DNA from: Halomonas sp.
Lineage (GTDB): Bacteria > Pseudomonadota > Gammaproteobacteria > Pseudomonadales > Halomonadaceae
Reading direction: 5' to 3'
Assembly: GCF_017983445.1 (NCBI RefSeq)
Contig: NZ_JAGOBJ010000011.1
Coordinates: forward strand, 62,001-126,000
Length of the DNA: 64,000 nt
Translations under genes and position numbers: made by a program
The notes under the pieces: generated by a model
What the model saw: the letters and a program-made list of their open reading frames with translations, nothing else
Database searches by the model: none
Told to the model about the DNA's origin: nothing
In this document: positions 9,036-17,789 of the stretch, piece after piece
Position numbering within the stretch: position 1 is the stretch's first letter
Layout: each line of letters opens with the position of its first letter

Positions 9036-9380
9036 TCATTTTAAAGTTTCCAGGTGAGCCGCGTACTCTCTGTCGGCGACTGGAATCATTTCATCATAAA
9101 AGCGCTTGTCGTTCCCGCCTTTATCACCGGCGCATAAAACAATACCAGTACGCGTTGGATCAAACGCAAAGAATGCTCTGATAGGGCGGCCAAAACTCTG
9201 TACGCGCAGTTCTTTCATATTGGAAAACTGCGAGCCGTTTACCGTATCAGCATGCGGCCGCGAGAGCATTGGGCCGCGTTCTCTTAAAAGAAGAAGAGAA
9301 GCCAGGACATTCTCCCGTTCCGCTTCTTGAAGCGAGAAAAACCATGCTTCAAAAGTATCTGTCTGCTCTATTGACCACAT
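9036..9380 (-). CDS. RelE/HigB-like toxin (phage Gp49 / DUF891 type)
   Basis: 114 residues, probably a ribosome-dependent mRNA interferase. The segment MKELRVQSFGRPIRAFFAFDPTRTGIVLCAGDKGGNDKRFYDEMI has the pattern of this family: ELR, then R-x-FFAFDP, then L-AGDK and a basic residue run. GAGGT precedes the ATG. The antitoxin gene lies directly downstream. The pair sits between the flavoprotein gene and a duplicate of its 3' end, which suggests recent insertion. Confidence 0.85.
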   Translation of the reverse strand: MWSIEQTDTFEAWFFSLQEAERENVLASLLLLRERGPMLSRPHADTVNGSQFSNMKELRVQSFGRPIRAFFAFDPTRTGIVLCAGDKGGNDKRFYDEMIPVADREYAAHLETLK

Positions 9381-9397
9381 GAGTACCTCATTATTTT

Positions 9398-9435
9398 ATA
9401 GGTTTAATGCTATATAGGATTTAACCTATTGACAA
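9398..9435 (-). promoter_or_regulatory. Toxin-antitoxin promoter with overlapping inverted repeat
   Basis: ATAGGTTTAA (9398-9407) and TTTAACCTAT (9420-9429) form a near-perfect inverted repeat. On the minus strand TTGTCA (9430-9435) and TAGCAT 17 bases later fit -35 and -10 boxes, so a bound antitoxin would block the promoter. This is an inference from layout. Confidence 0.55.
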
Positions 9436-9553
9436 GTTATTTTACAAGGCTGGATGAGATTTATCTCTCAGCGAGCTAAATGACCAATAGGGCGCTTCAG
9501 CCCATAGCCATTCAGCCTCTGGTTAGTAGTTGAGATGCTTTAAGATAAGCAGC

Positions 9554-9638
9554 GAAGCGCTGCACCTGGGCCAGCACCACCGCCGCGCGATATTCAAGCG
9601 AGCGGATGATTGGGTAGGGCAGTGGCTGGTGCCGTGAT
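9554..9638 (+). pseudogene. Duplicated 3' remnant of the flavoprotein gene
   Basis: The 82-base copy of 8517-8598 stays in frame to a TGA stop at 9636-9638 and encodes the last ~27 residues (EALHLGQHHRRA ... VGQWLVP). No upstream part of the gene is present, so it cannot be functional. The rest of the 353-bp gap 9381-9733 holds only the toxin promoter and the esterase ribosome site. Confidence 0.85.
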
Positions 9639-9733
9639 GGTTGCGCTGGCTGGCACTGTTTGCAGAAGTTAGCTTTAGCCCTCTAAAGCTAGCAGCAATG
9701 CTATGCTGCGATTATTTTAAGCCAAGGAACCTC

Positions 9734-11083
9734 ATGTCCCACCCCGAGCCTTACGAGCAGGACGCTCCGCGCTTCACCACCCCCGCAGGCGAGGTGGTCG
9801 GCTGGCGGGATCGCGGCGTTATTCGCGCTACGGGCATCCGCTATGCCCGCACGCAACGCTTCTGTGCTCCAATAGATGAACCGCCTGCCACCGCCCCTAT
9901 CCATGCCACACAGTGGTCGCCCGCCTCGCCACAAAACGTAATTCCTGAGTTGAATGAAGCGCTCGGCATTAGCGCTCAGGAGTTTCATCCTGTTGAGGGG
10001 GAGCTGCATTTGTCGGTGACCGTATCGGAAAGCCCCGCCAAGGGGCCGCGCCCCGTGATGGTATGGATACACGGCGGCTCCTACGTATTTGGCGAGAGGG
10101 ATCTCGCCGTGTTCGATGTGCGCCCGCTGGCACTCGAACAAGATGTGATCGTGGTGGCGATAAATTACCGGCTAGGGCTCTTGGGGTTTCTAGGCGGTTA
10201 TGCCAATCGCCCGGCGAACCTTGGCCTGCTCGACATGATATCCGCGCTGCGCTGGATCAACACCAACATCGCAGCCATGGGCGGCGACCCTGGCAACGTC
10301 ACCCTGTTTGGGCATTCCGCTGGAGGCGATGCGGCAGCTCACCTGATGATTGCCGAGGGCACCGAAGGGCTTTTTAAGCGTGTAATCATTCAAAGCGCGC
10401 CGCTAGGCATCAGCCGAGGCCGTGCAAAGATGAACGCTAAAATGGGCCGCAAGGCCGCTTCTGTAAAAGACGACTCACCCCTGGAGGAGGTGCTGCACAT
10501 ACAGGAACAGGTGATTAAAGCCGCCCAGGGGTTCGGGCTGAGGTCCTCCATGCCGTTCGGCACCCAATACGGCCACTACCCGCTGCCTGCTGAGGCCGAA
10601 GCAGAGGCTGCCTGGCGCCGCGTTGCAGCGAAATTTGATGTTTTCATTGGCACCACCCTGGAGGAGACCGCGCTGTTTCTTGTGATGTCGCCCGCGCTTA
10701 TGCGGATGCGTAAGCTTCCTTTAGTGGGTGAGCGGGCCACCAGAGCGATGGTGGCCGCCACAACGCACAAGGTATACAAGCGCGATGCGCTCACGTTTGC
10801 CCGCCGACACGCAAAGGCCGGCGGCAATGCCTACATTTACAGGCTGGAGTGGGGTAAGGGCCGCTACCCGTTTGGCGCTGCCCATACGATTGACCTTCCA
10901 TTGCTGCTGGGCGAGCCCGCCAGCTGGCAGTATGCCGATATCGTTAAAGGCGTGGATAAAACCGACCTGCTTGAGCACGGCCAGCGCCTGCGCGCCCTAT
11001 GGGCAGACTTCGCGCGAGATGGGCAACTGCCGCCCAACGGCCAGATTAAACCTCAAATAGTGCAGTGGTGGCAGGCCCGCTAG
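9734..11083 (+). CDS. Type B carboxylesterase
   Basis: 449 residues of the alpha/beta hydrolase type B carboxylesterase (para-nitrobenzyl esterase) family, which hydrolyses carboxylic esters. The oxyanion hole reads WIHGGSYVFG, the nucleophile elbow GHSAGG holds the catalytic Ser, the acidic residue lies in TTLEETALF, and the catalytic His is in AAHTIDLPLL. I choose ATG 9734 because CAAGGAA precedes it; an upstream ATG at 9641 lies in the duplicated remnant. No signal peptide is visible, so a cytoplasmic enzyme is likely. Confidence 0.92.
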   Translation: MSHPEPYEQDAPRFTTPAGEVVGWRDRGVIRATGIRYARTQRFCAPIDEPPATAPIHATQWSPASPQNVIPELNEALGISAQEFHPVEGELHLSVTVSESPAKGPRPVMVWIHGGSYVFGERDLAVFDVRPLALEQDVIVVAINYRLGLLGFLGGYANRPANLGLLDMISALRWINTNIAAMGGDPGNVTLFGHSAGGDAAAHLMIAEGTEGLFKRVIIQSAPLGISRGRAKMNAKMGRKAASVKDDSPLEEVLHIQEQVIKAAQGFGLRSSMPFGTQYGHYPLPAEAEAEAAWRRVAAKFDVFIGTTLEETALFLVMSPALMRMRKLPLVGERATRAMVAATTHKVYKRDALTFARRHAKAGGNAYIYRLEWGKGRYPFGAAHTIDLPLLLGEPASWQYADIVKGVDKTDLLEHGQRLRALWADFARDGQLPPNGQIKPQIVQWWQAR

Positions 11084-11125
11084 GCTGTGCACGAACCTGC
11101 TAGCCGTTCATAAATCTTGAAAGGG

Positions 11126-11377
11126 CTATTCGCTACGCTTACCCACGTCTTCCTGCGAGGCGTCGTAATCCTGAGTGTCGTCCGGGTCGGATCCAGGTTC
11201 GCTTGAGGTTTCGGCCTCATAAAGCCGCGCCGCTTCGATCGCCTCAGGCTCAAGGTTGTGCCGTGAGATTTCCTGCGGGGCGTCGGGGTCGGTAACATCT
11301 ATAACACGCCATGCTAAACCGATAATGGCATCCCCTTGATCTTCACCGACGGGCTCTACGCGTGTTGTACGGGTCAT
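11126..11377 (-). CDS. Small acidic protein, unknown function
   Basis: 83 residues, very acidic toward the C-terminus (EPGSDPDDTQDYDASQEDVG), with no signal or membrane segment. AAGGAGAAGAGAC directly precedes the ATG, strong support for translation. The central part, WRVIDVTDPDAP ... EAIEAARLYEAE, parallels a 59-residue protein at 37546-37725 (WQVVDVSQPENE ... EAIQAAEAFEQR), so the two look like members of one unnamed small-protein family. Confidence 0.72.
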   Translation of the reverse strand: MTRTTRVEPVGEDQGDAIIGLAWRVIDVTDPDAPQEISRHNLEPEAIEAARLYEAETSSEPGSDPDDTQDYDASQEDVGKRSE

Positions 11378-11557
11378 GTCTCTTCTCCTTGAGTACGGTT
11401 GCTGGGTAATCTTTCACTATGGCAGAGCATGGTGAAACCTGCCGGGCTTGCGAAGAAGTTTAACCAAGCGCGGGGTATCCCATGATGATGCGTTTCTGGA
11501 AAACCTCGCCCTGACAGACCGCCTGCAGGCAACCGAGCAAGCATGGCATTTGGAGCC

Positions 11558-11947
11558 TCAATCCAGCTGAGCTTCTATTGCGGTCTTGTCGATCACCGAC
11601 CAGACTTCCTGAATCTTATTATCGTGGAAGCGGTAGAATGCGTTCTCGCAAAATGTCACTTTTTTGCCACCTATCGCTAGGCCGAGGAAGCTACCTTTGG
11701 GGGTTATATCGAATCGCAGCCTGCATGCGATATGGGGTGAGTCAACGGCCAAAAGCTCAATGTTGAAGTGAAGATCAGGTATCTGCTCATAATCGGCTTC
11801 TAGCATGGCGCGATAGCCATCAAACCCTAGGCGCCTGCCATTGTGGTGGACATCGTCATGCACGAACTGGCCAAGGTTCGTCCAATCCTGATTATTGAGG
11901 CAGGTGATGTAAACACGGTAAGTCGCTTCCAGGTCACGTTTGTTCAT
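11558..11947 (-). CDS. SnoaL-like / NTF2-fold protein
   Basis: 129 residues of the SnoaL-like ester cyclase group (NTF2-like cone fold). Visible pattern: an N-terminal helix, then FVHDDVHHNGRRLGFDGYRAML, then strands ending in FYRFHDNKIQEVWSVIDK. Members are polyketide cyclases, isomerases or small-ligand binders, so substrate is open. I choose ATG 11947 because AAAGGAGAACCAAG precedes it; an upstream ATG at 11989 has no site. Confidence 0.82.
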   Translation of the reverse strand: MNKRDLEATYRVYITCLNNQDWTNLGQFVHDDVHHNGRRLGFDGYRAMLEADYEQIPDLHFNIELLAVDSPHIACRLRFDITPKGSFLGLAIGGKKVTFCENAFYRFHDNKIQEVWSVIDKTAIEAQLD

Positions 11948-12046
11948 CTTGGTTCTCCTTTCCTGGGCAGGCGTGAAGGCATTCGCCAAGGGTGCACAGG
12001 CTCAGTATCATAAGCAGCCTAAACCAAGCCACAGAAGTCATCATTC

Positions 12047-12382
12047 ATGTCATGCCCACCTTGCCCAAACTGCCAATCCGAATTCGTCTATCAGGATCAA
12101 AGCCTGTTCATCTGCCCCGAGTGCGCCCACGAATGGAACCCTTCTGAAACAGAGTCGGAAGACGCTGTGACGGTCAACGATGCCAACGGCACGCTGTTAG
12201 CGGAAGGCGATAAGGTAACGATGATCAAAGACCTCAAAGTTAAAGGCAGCTCGCTGGTACTCAAGGTAGGCACCAAAGCCGTTATCAAGCGGCTCAAAGA
12301 CAGCAAGGATCACCAACTGGACTGCAAGGTCGACGGCATTGGCGACATGATGGTGACCGCCCACTTTGTGAAAAAGGCCTGA
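12047..12382 (+). CDS. yjdM: YjdM (PhnA) family zinc-ribbon protein
   Basis: 111 residues. A zinc ribbon at the N-terminus (CPNCQSE ... FICPECAHEW) is followed by the conserved YjdM beta domain (DANGTLLAEGDKVTMIKDLKVKGSS, then KVGTKAVIKRL and DCKVDGIGDMMV). The protein was once called PhnA, but it is not the phosphonoacetate hydrolase and its function is unsettled. Full length for the family. It is monocistronic here, with the convergent LysR gene 51 bp beyond. Confidence 0.92.
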   Translation: MSCPPCPNCQSEFVYQDQSLFICPECAHEWNPSETESEDAVTVNDANGTLLAEGDKVTMIKDLKVKGSSLVLKVGTKAVIKRLKDSKDHQLDCKVDGIGDMMVTAHFVKKA

Positions 12383-12433
12383 ACCACGCCTGGAAGTTGT
12401 TGATTAACGTCACTGAACAGACCGCTACCCACT

Positions 12434-13327
12434 TTATGAAGCAGTAAGCTGAGGCTCATCCAATATCATCGCGTTGCGCAGCGTGTCAGCAAAGCTTGCT
12501 AGGGCAGGTGTCCAGGTTTCCGGTCCGGGGGCGACAAAATAGGTATCGATGTGAGCAATAGACGCGGGAAGTGCCAGCGTGTGAATCCCGAACCGGTGCT
12601 TGTGAGCGTCAACCGTTGCACGCGGTAGCACCGTGTAGCCCATCCCGGCAGCGACGCAGCCCAGCATCGCATCCAACGAACCGAACTCGAATATCCGGCC
12701 CGCATTGACGCCATAGGACGCCAGCAGTAGCTCGATACGCTGGCGGTAGCTACACCCTTGGCGAAACGCCATGAAGGCAGACGCCAGCAGCTCTTGTGAA
12801 GAAGGCATCGTCGTCATGGGCATTGAGCCCACTAAGACAAGCTCCTCGCTAAACACTTTAAGCACGTGGTAGCGGCTATGCTCAAGTCGCCCAGCCACGA
12901 AGACACAGTCCACCTGCCCGTTTAGCAACAGCTCGACCAGCTCAGCCGTTGGCCCGGTCTTGAGCTGGATGTCAACATCAGGCTGCGCTGCGTGATACGC
13001 CGCTAGTATCGGCGGAAGGCGCAATGCCGTCGTGGTTTCCATGGCGCCTATCCGCAGACGCCCATACGCTTTCTCCTGGCCCTTGAACAGCGATACCGCT
13101 TCATCATGGGCCGTCAACATGCGCTCAGCGTACTCCACCAGCGCAAAACCAGCGCTTGTGGGGCGAACACGCCCCGCACGATGAATAAGCTGTACGCCTA
13201 ACTCCTCCTCAAGTTTCTTAATGTGAGTCGTCACGTTGGATTGCACCGTGTGCAAGCGTTTTGCCGCTGCCACGAAGCTGCCTGTCTCGGCCACCGCCAT
13301 GAATAAGCGCAGCGATTTAAGTTGCAT
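12434..13327 (-). CDS. LysR-family transcriptional regulator
   Basis: 297 residues. The N-terminal winged helix reads FMAVAETGSFVAAAKRLHTVQSNVTTHIKKLEEELGVQLIHR, and the effector domain starts near RLRIGAMETTTALRLP. It is transcribed divergently from the MFS-GST pair, with 168 bp between the starts; that gap is AT-rich and is the likely binding region. LysR proteins beside YbfB/YjiJ-type MFS genes are commonly their regulators. The ligand is unknown. Confidence 0.92.
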   Translation of the reverse strand: MQLKSLRLFMAVAETGSFVAAAKRLHTVQSNVTTHIKKLEEELGVQLIHRAGRVRPTSAGFALVEYAERMLTAHDEAVSLFKGQEKAYGRLRIGAMETTTALRLPPILAAYHAAQPDVDIQLKTGPTAELVELLLNGQVDCVFVAGRLEHSRYHVLKVFSEELVLVGSMPMTTMPSSQELLASAFMAFRQGCSYRQRIELLLASYGVNAGRIFEFGSLDAMLGCVAAGMGYTVLPRATVDAHKHRFGIHTLALPASIAHIDTYFVAPGPETWTPALASFADTLRNAMILDEPQLTAS

Positions 13328-13495
13328 GTTTGTCTCCCTCTTACGCCAGCCTTACTTCTAATATGTATTATCTCAAAAAGAGATAGCAATCATCAAAACT
13401 AATCGTTTCTATAAAACCCTTGCTAACGATTAGGCTGTCCATTACCACGAGCCGGCCACACCGCCTAACGGGTGGCATGCAAAGGACACCGTTTG

Positions 13496-14704
13496 ATGAA
13501 TCGCCAACGCATTTCCCAAGACCTGCCCGCGCTAATGACCGGTATTACGGCAACGCTGGCGGGTATTGGTATCGCACGTTTTGCCTACACGCCGCTATTG
13601 CCTGCGATTATTGAGCAGGGATGGTTCACTGCAAGCCAAGGGGCCTATCTGGGCGCCGCCAACCTGCTGGGCTACTTTATCGGTGCGCTTATAGCCCACG
13701 CCCTGAGCGAGCGGTTCTCCTCTCGCAGGGTAATGGGGGCGAGCTTTGCGTGTATCGTGCTGAGTTTTATGCTTTGTGTATGGGGCGGACCCTTCGCATG
13801 GTTTTTCTTCTGGCGGCTCGCCTCAGGTGTTGCTGGCGCGATATTGATGGTGGTTGGACCATCCGTCGCGTTAGCGGCCACGCAGCCTGAAAGGCGTGCG
13901 CATGTGGGCGCTATGGTCTTTACCGGTATCGGCATAGGGGCGCTGCTTGCAGCCGTGGCCGTTCCTTTCCTGCTTGAATTCAATATGGCGATTACCTGGG
14001 GCACGCTTGGGCTACTCTGCGTTGCCGCCGGTATTGTATGTGATTGTGGCCTGGAGTCTTTAGCGCCACCTGCCGCCGCTAGCCCGGGCAACGAAAGCGG
14101 TCAACGTATGCCCGGTATCAAGCTGGTCGTGCTGCTGGTGATCGGTGCGTATGCCTTGGATGCGGTCGGGTTTGTGCCGCATGCCGTGTTTTGGGTGGAT
14201 TATCTTGCCAGGGAGAACGCACTGGGTAATCACGCGGCCTCATTACAGTGGGGCATCTTTGGTTTAGGGGCGGTGTGCGGGCCGCTAATGGTGGGCGCAT
14301 TGGCGCACCGTGTTGGCTGGCATCACGGCTTAACGCTGGCGTTTGTGGCAAAGGCCGCTGCGGTTTTACTGCCGGTGTTCTCGCTAGCAATGATTAGCCA
14401 ATCCGTTTCCTCGTTCATGGTAGGGGCGATGATTCCCGGGGTTGTGGCGCTTACCTCAGGGCGCCTTGCCGAACTGGTCGGGCCTACGGCTCACAAGAAA
14501 ATCTGGGGGCAAGCCACTGCCGCCTTCGCCGCTGCCCAGGCAGCGGCGGGTTACGCCATGTCAGCGCTTTATGGCGTCTTTGGCATCTACACACCGCTGT
14601 TTGCCATCAGCGGCCTTATGCTTGTGGCAGGCTTTGTGCTGGTACTGCTTAGCCGGGGCGCGCAAAGGCGTAAGCTTTCCCTTGCGACACAACATAGGAG
14701 GTAA
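13496..14704 (+). CDS. YbfB/YjiJ-family MFS transporter
   Basis: 402 residues from ATG 13496, chosen because AAAGGACACC precedes it. The sequence alternates about twelve hydrophobic segments, with the family opening GITATLAGIGIARFAYTPLLPAII and charged loop motif SERFSSRRV between segments 2 and 3. MFS proteins are secondary transporters of the inner membrane; substrate of this subgroup is not settled. The GST gene starts 2 bp after its stop, so they form a translationally linked pair, possibly for uptake or efflux and conjugation of a xenobiotic (inference). Confidence 0.9.
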   Translation: MNRQRISQDLPALMTGITATLAGIGIARFAYTPLLPAIIEQGWFTASQGAYLGAANLLGYFIGALIAHALSERFSSRRVMGASFACIVLSFMLCVWGGPFAWFFFWRLASGVAGAILMVVGPSVALAATQPERRAHVGAMVFTGIGIGALLAAVAVPFLLEFNMAITWGTLGLLCVAAGIVCDCGLESLAPPAAASPGNESGQRMPGIKLVVLLVIGAYALDAVGFVPHAVFWVDYLARENALGNHAASLQWGIFGLGAVCGPLMVGALAHRVGWHHGLTLAFVAKAAAVLLPVFSLAMISQSVSSFMVGAMIPGVVALTSGRLAELVGPTAHKKIWGQATAAFAAAQAAAGYAMSALYGVFGIYTPLFAISGLMLVAGFVLVLLSRGAQRRKLSLATQHRR

Positions 14705-14706
14705 CC

Positions 14707-15315
14707 ATGCAACTCTACCTAAACGCCACTTCACCCTATGCGCGCCTGGTGCACATCGTGCTGATCGAAAAAGGCCTGGCAGACGCCGTCACGCTGGAAT
14801 GGTGCGACCCCTGGGCTGATGACCCCGCGCTATTAAAAGCCAACCCCGCCGGGCGTATTCCTGCACTAATCACCGAGGAGGGCACCACGCTTAGCGAATC
14901 AATGCTGATAGCTATTTATCTGGATAGCGCTTATCCGGAAAAGTCTGTGTTGCCATCGTTTCACTTAGGAGAGGTGCTGCACTTAGCAGGGTTGGGTCAA
15001 AACCTCATGGAGGCGGCGTTTACGACAGTGATTGCCAGAAAGCACAATGGCAACGAGATTGACGATAGCGAGCTGGGCCAACGGCGTTGGCGCGCTATTC
15101 AGCGGCTGCTCGAACAATTGGACCGTGAGTTTGGAAAAGTGCCAACGGCCTCGACCCTTTGCCTCGGTGATATCGCCGCCGCTGTCGCGTTGGATTACCT
15201 CGCTTTCAGGTTACCGGAGGTGGAGTGGCAGGAGACCTATCGACCGCTTGCTTCGTGGCACCAAGGTGTGATTACCCGTTCGAGCTTTCAGGCGACTGCG
15301 TTTACCACATCTTAA
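14707..15315 (+). CDS. Glutathione S-transferase family protein
   Basis: 202 residues with an N-terminal thioredoxin-like domain (TSPYARLVHIVLIEKGL, then NPAGRIPALITEEGTTLSESMLIAIYLD, which holds the cis-Pro and the E-S glutathione-binding pair) and an all-helical C-terminal domain ending around residue 195. It resembles the YibF-like bacterial group. AGGAGGTAACC is an ideal ribosome site. Coupled to the upstream transporter gene by a 2-bp gap. Electrophile substrate is unknown. Confidence 0.9.
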   Translation: MQLYLNATSPYARLVHIVLIEKGLADAVTLEWCDPWADDPALLKANPAGRIPALITEEGTTLSESMLIAIYLDSAYPEKSVLPSFHLGEVLHLAGLGQNLMEAAFTTVIARKHNGNEIDDSELGQRRWRAIQRLLEQLDREFGKVPTASTLCLGDIAAAVALDYLAFRLPEVEWQETYRPLASWHQGVITRSSFQATAFTTS

Positions 15316-15874
15316 CGATGATCCAGCGATGAAGGGAAAAGGCCACTGCAGCGCCAACGTTACCGACTAAAAAACTAATCCGCCGCGATGGGATTAATCT
15401 AAGTTAACTGCTAGTCTCAGGATATTAGAGCGAAAAACGCCGCAGGGAACACACGATGCAGAATGCACGCCAACGGTTCACCCTACCAAGCAGCTCATAC
15501 AAGAGCAGGTCCACGGCATTCTGCTGGCCGGCTCTACGGACGGTTGCCCCCCGCGAACGCGGCTATTTGCCACGCCACTACTTTTCATGCAAAGACGTGC
15601 CGGTAGACGACTTATTCAGCGTTTCAGAAACCATGACTTGTCGCCCTTTTAAAAGGCATACAGCATGTTTTTCGCTGGGTAAGAGTAAAGGTGTTGCTTG
15701 GAGTTATAGGCAGTCGGTTGAGTCTATGGTGGGCGGGATAGGATCTTATGAGTCAATTAATAAATGACATCTTTTGACCCAAAGCGGCCATTACTGCAAG
15801 GGCTACGGCCATGATTATCAATATCAAAGCATGAGATCTACTACCCTTTATGCCTAAAACAATAGGAGCCTAGA
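15316..15874. other. 559-bp stretch without a confident gene; left edge of accessory island
   Basis: This stretch separates the GST gene from the TIR-like gene. A 103-codon open frame at 15456-15767 lacks a ribosome site and family resemblance. A possible regulator remnant is noted separately (15470-15640). No clear attI or attC site was found here, although GTTATAG at about 15705 is a weak candidate for the left cassette boundary. Confidence 0.5.
15470..15640 (+). pseudogene. Possible remnant of a GntR/MocR-type regulator
   Basis: Read in the frame starting at 15470, the DNA gives QLIQEQVHGILLAGS followed by PPRTRLFATPLL. This resembles the first helices of GntR winged-helix domains (QLxxQIRxxIxxG, then PPGxRLPxTRxL). 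Nothing recognisable follows and there is no start codon or complete domain. Weak call by pattern only. Confidence 0.2.
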
Positions 15875-16246
15875 ATGGCCAACAAGAAAACAATATTCAT
15901 TGCCTTCGCAATAGAGGATGAAAGCATTCGCAACATGATCAAGGGGCAATCGTTACATACGAATTCATCGTTCGAATATATAGATATGTCGGTTAAAGAG
16001 GCCTACGCGGACGAGTGGAAGAAAAAGGTACGAACTCGAATTCTTCGGTCTGACGGGGTGCTTGTAATCGCTAGCAAAAACTCTCTCAAATCAAGTGGCC
16101 AAGAATGGGAGATTCAATGCGCCAAGGAGGAGAAAAAGAAAGTTCGTGGGATTTGGGCTTATAAAGGTGATCGTACAGACATAACAGGTGTAAATACTAT
16201 GGTTTGGTCTTGGGATAACATTGCCAACTGGATTGATGGTCTCTGA
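15875..16246 (+). CDS. TIR-like protein, probable Thoeris ThsB-type signal synthase
   Basis: 123 residues matching the small TIR-like fold (MTH538/DUF1863 type) used by Thoeris ThsB proteins. The first strand is [39 protein letters not shown] follows, where Glu79 in WEI sits at the expected catalytic position. Such TIRs turn NAD+ into a cyclic ADP-ribose isomer when phage infection is sensed. AATAGGAGCC precedes the ATG. The stop TGA overlaps the ATG of the caspase-like gene by one base, so the two are translationally coupled. The TIR plus caspase pairing corresponds to type IV Thoeris. Assignment is by motif and context. Confidence 0.8.
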   Translation: MANKKTIFIAFAIEDESIRNMIKGQSLHTNSSFEYIDMSVKEAYADEWKKKVRTRILRSDGVLVIASKNSLKSSGQEWEIQCAKEEKKKVRGIWAYKGDRTDITGVNTMVWSWDNIANWIDGL

Positions 16247-17232
16247 TGCGTAAAGCACTCGTTGTTGGAATTAATTACTATACAGATGTCTCTCCGCTTT
16301 ATGGTTGCGTTAACGATTCGTTTGACGTCAAAGCGATGTTAGATCGGCATGCCGATGGTTCAGTAAATTTTGGCGTCAAGCATCTTACTGCTGCAGGACC
16401 CGATGACTTATGTGGCCGTGACAAGTTGCGACAGGCAATTGAAGATCTGTTCGCGGGAGATGGCGAAGTTTCAGTTCTATATTTCGCAGGGCATGGGCAC
16501 ATTGAGGCTACTGGTGGTTATCTGTGTTCTTCGGATGTTAAATCTGGCAATGATGGCGTGCCGTTGGCTGAAATTATGACAATGGCAAACCAGTCTAGAA
16601 TCCAGAACCGGGTGATTATTCTAGACAGTTGTCACAGCGGCGTTGCAGGAGGGAGTGCGCTCCATCAAAAAGTAGCCGAAATTAACGATGGTGTGACCAT
16701 ACTTACTGCTTCAACCGCAGAGCAGTACGCAACCGAAGAAAATGGTGCAGGTGTTTTTACAAACCTATTAGTTGATGCACTTGGTGGTGCGGCAGGAAAC
16801 CTTGTCGGCGATGTTACGCCGGGAGGTGTGTATGCACATGTGGATCAGTCACTTGGCCCGTGGGCTCAACGGCCAGTTTTTAAGACCAATGTAAATCGCT
16901 TTGTCTCGCTTCGGAAAGTCCAACCGCCTCTTGAGCTTACTGATCTTCGCCGGATTTCAGAGCTGTTTCCTAACCCTGGGTATCACTTTCAGCTTGATCC
17001 TACTTACGAACCTGAACGTCACGAGTCCTGGGCAGAAAATTCTCAAGGTGTGCCGGCACCAATTTCTGAGCATAACGAGGTTTTCAGTGTGTTACAGAAA
17101 TACAACCGTGTGGGATTAGTAGTGCCGGAAGATGCTCCACACATGTGGCATGCGGCCATGGAAAGTAAAACTGTTCGCCTTACTGTTCTAGGAGAGCACT
17201 ACAGGCAACTGGCGGCAAAGGAACTTATATAA
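16246..17232 (+). CDS. Caspase-like (C14) protease, candidate Thoeris type IV effector
   Basis: 328 residues. The N-terminal ~220 residues form a caspase/metacaspase domain: [10 protein letters not shown] opens it, catalytic His83 lies in YFAGHGH and catalytic Cys129 in ILDSCHSG, followed by [13 protein letters not shown]. The C-terminal ~100 residues (from [19 protein letters not shown]) are unlike caspases and could be a ligand-sensing domain. In type IV Thoeris, a TIR-made nucleotide activates a caspase-like protease that cleaves cellular proteins and stops phage growth; this gene's one-base overlap with the TIR gene fits that model. Activity and ligand are inferred. Confidence 0.82.
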   Translation: MRKALVVGINYYTDVSPLYGCVNDSFDVKAMLDRHADGSVNFGVKHLTAAGPDDLCGRDKLRQAIEDLFAGDGEVSVLYFAGHGHIEATGGYLCSSDVKSGNDGVPLAEIMTMANQSRIQNRVIILDSCHSGVAGGSALHQKVAEINDGVTILTASTAEQYATEENGAGVFTNLLVDALGGAAGNLVGDVTPGGVYAHVDQSLGPWAQRPVFKTNVNRFVSLRKVQPPLELTDLRRISELFPNPGYHFQLDPTYEPERHESWAENSQGVPAPISEHNEVFSVLQKYNRVGLVVPEDAPHMWHAAMESKTVRLTVLGEHYRQLAAKELI

Positions 17233-17257
17233 ACAATTTATTTGCTATCGTGGATCA

Positions 17258-17329
17258 GCATAACAAAGCGCTGCTGCCGTACAATTTTTTTGCTGCGTTC
17301 TAAAATCACCGCGGAGCGGATCGTTAAAC
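17258..17329 (+). other. attC-like integron recombination site 1
   Basis: GCATAAC (17258-17264) and GTTAAAC (17323-17329) act as outer boxes; the second matches the GTTRRRY consensus exactly. Inner arms GCGCTGCTGCCG and CGGAGCGG pair imperfectly with an unpaired G, as in attC folded strands. It lies 25 bases after the caspase gene stop. Weaker than site 2 but same layout and size (72 bp). Confidence 0.55.
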
Positions 17330-17789
17330 AAAAAATATTATTATCAGATTCTTACCGACAACGAATGTTCGTGCTTAGGTTTTATCGACCCATAGCAGCA
17401 GATAACGACTGACAGAAACTTGCTAAAAGTGAGTCAGGCGAGATAGAAAATACATAGTGCCGAATATTGCTGCTTGCAACTGCCGATGCTAACGCAACCA
17501 ACGACTTAAGTTAATTTCTCAAAGAATGGACAGCTATGAGCCAGCACCACGTCGCATTAGCTGAACTGCATGTGCTACATCTACGCCTTATGACTTACTC
17601 AGTTTCGCATGCTTTGGAGAATGCACTGAAAATTGGAAAGTTATTCCTTGAACACTGCGATCAACAGCTGCGTTGCTGAGGCTATCGAGAGAGTAGAGTA
17701 AGCAGCGACGAATAAAAGCAAGTTTTTTAGTAACTTAATGCAAAGTAGCATTAAATCCTTTCGCACCATTAATCTTAAGGACTGGCTTC
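17330..17789. other. 460-bp stretch upstream of the graspetide precursor
   Basis: AT-rich at its left end and without a confident gene. It should hold the promoter of the downstream operon. One short open frame (17536-17679) is listed separately. No terminator or repeat was recognised. Confidence 0.5.
17536..17679 (+). CDS. Candidate 47-residue small ORF
   Basis: ATG 17536 to TGA 17679 encodes a His- and Leu-rich 47-residue peptide (starting MSQHHVALAELHVLHLR). There is no good ribosome site and no recognised family, so it may be spurious. It is recorded because it lies just upstream of a peptide-modification operon, where a second precursor or an immunity peptide might be encoded. Confidence 0.25.
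   Translation: MSQHHVALAELHVLHLRLMTYSVSHALENALKIGKLFLEHCDQQLRC

Noticed and set aside
15456..15767. 103-codon frame before the TIR gene
   Set aside because: No ribosome site, atypical composition, no family; another frame of the same DNA looks more like a decayed regulator.
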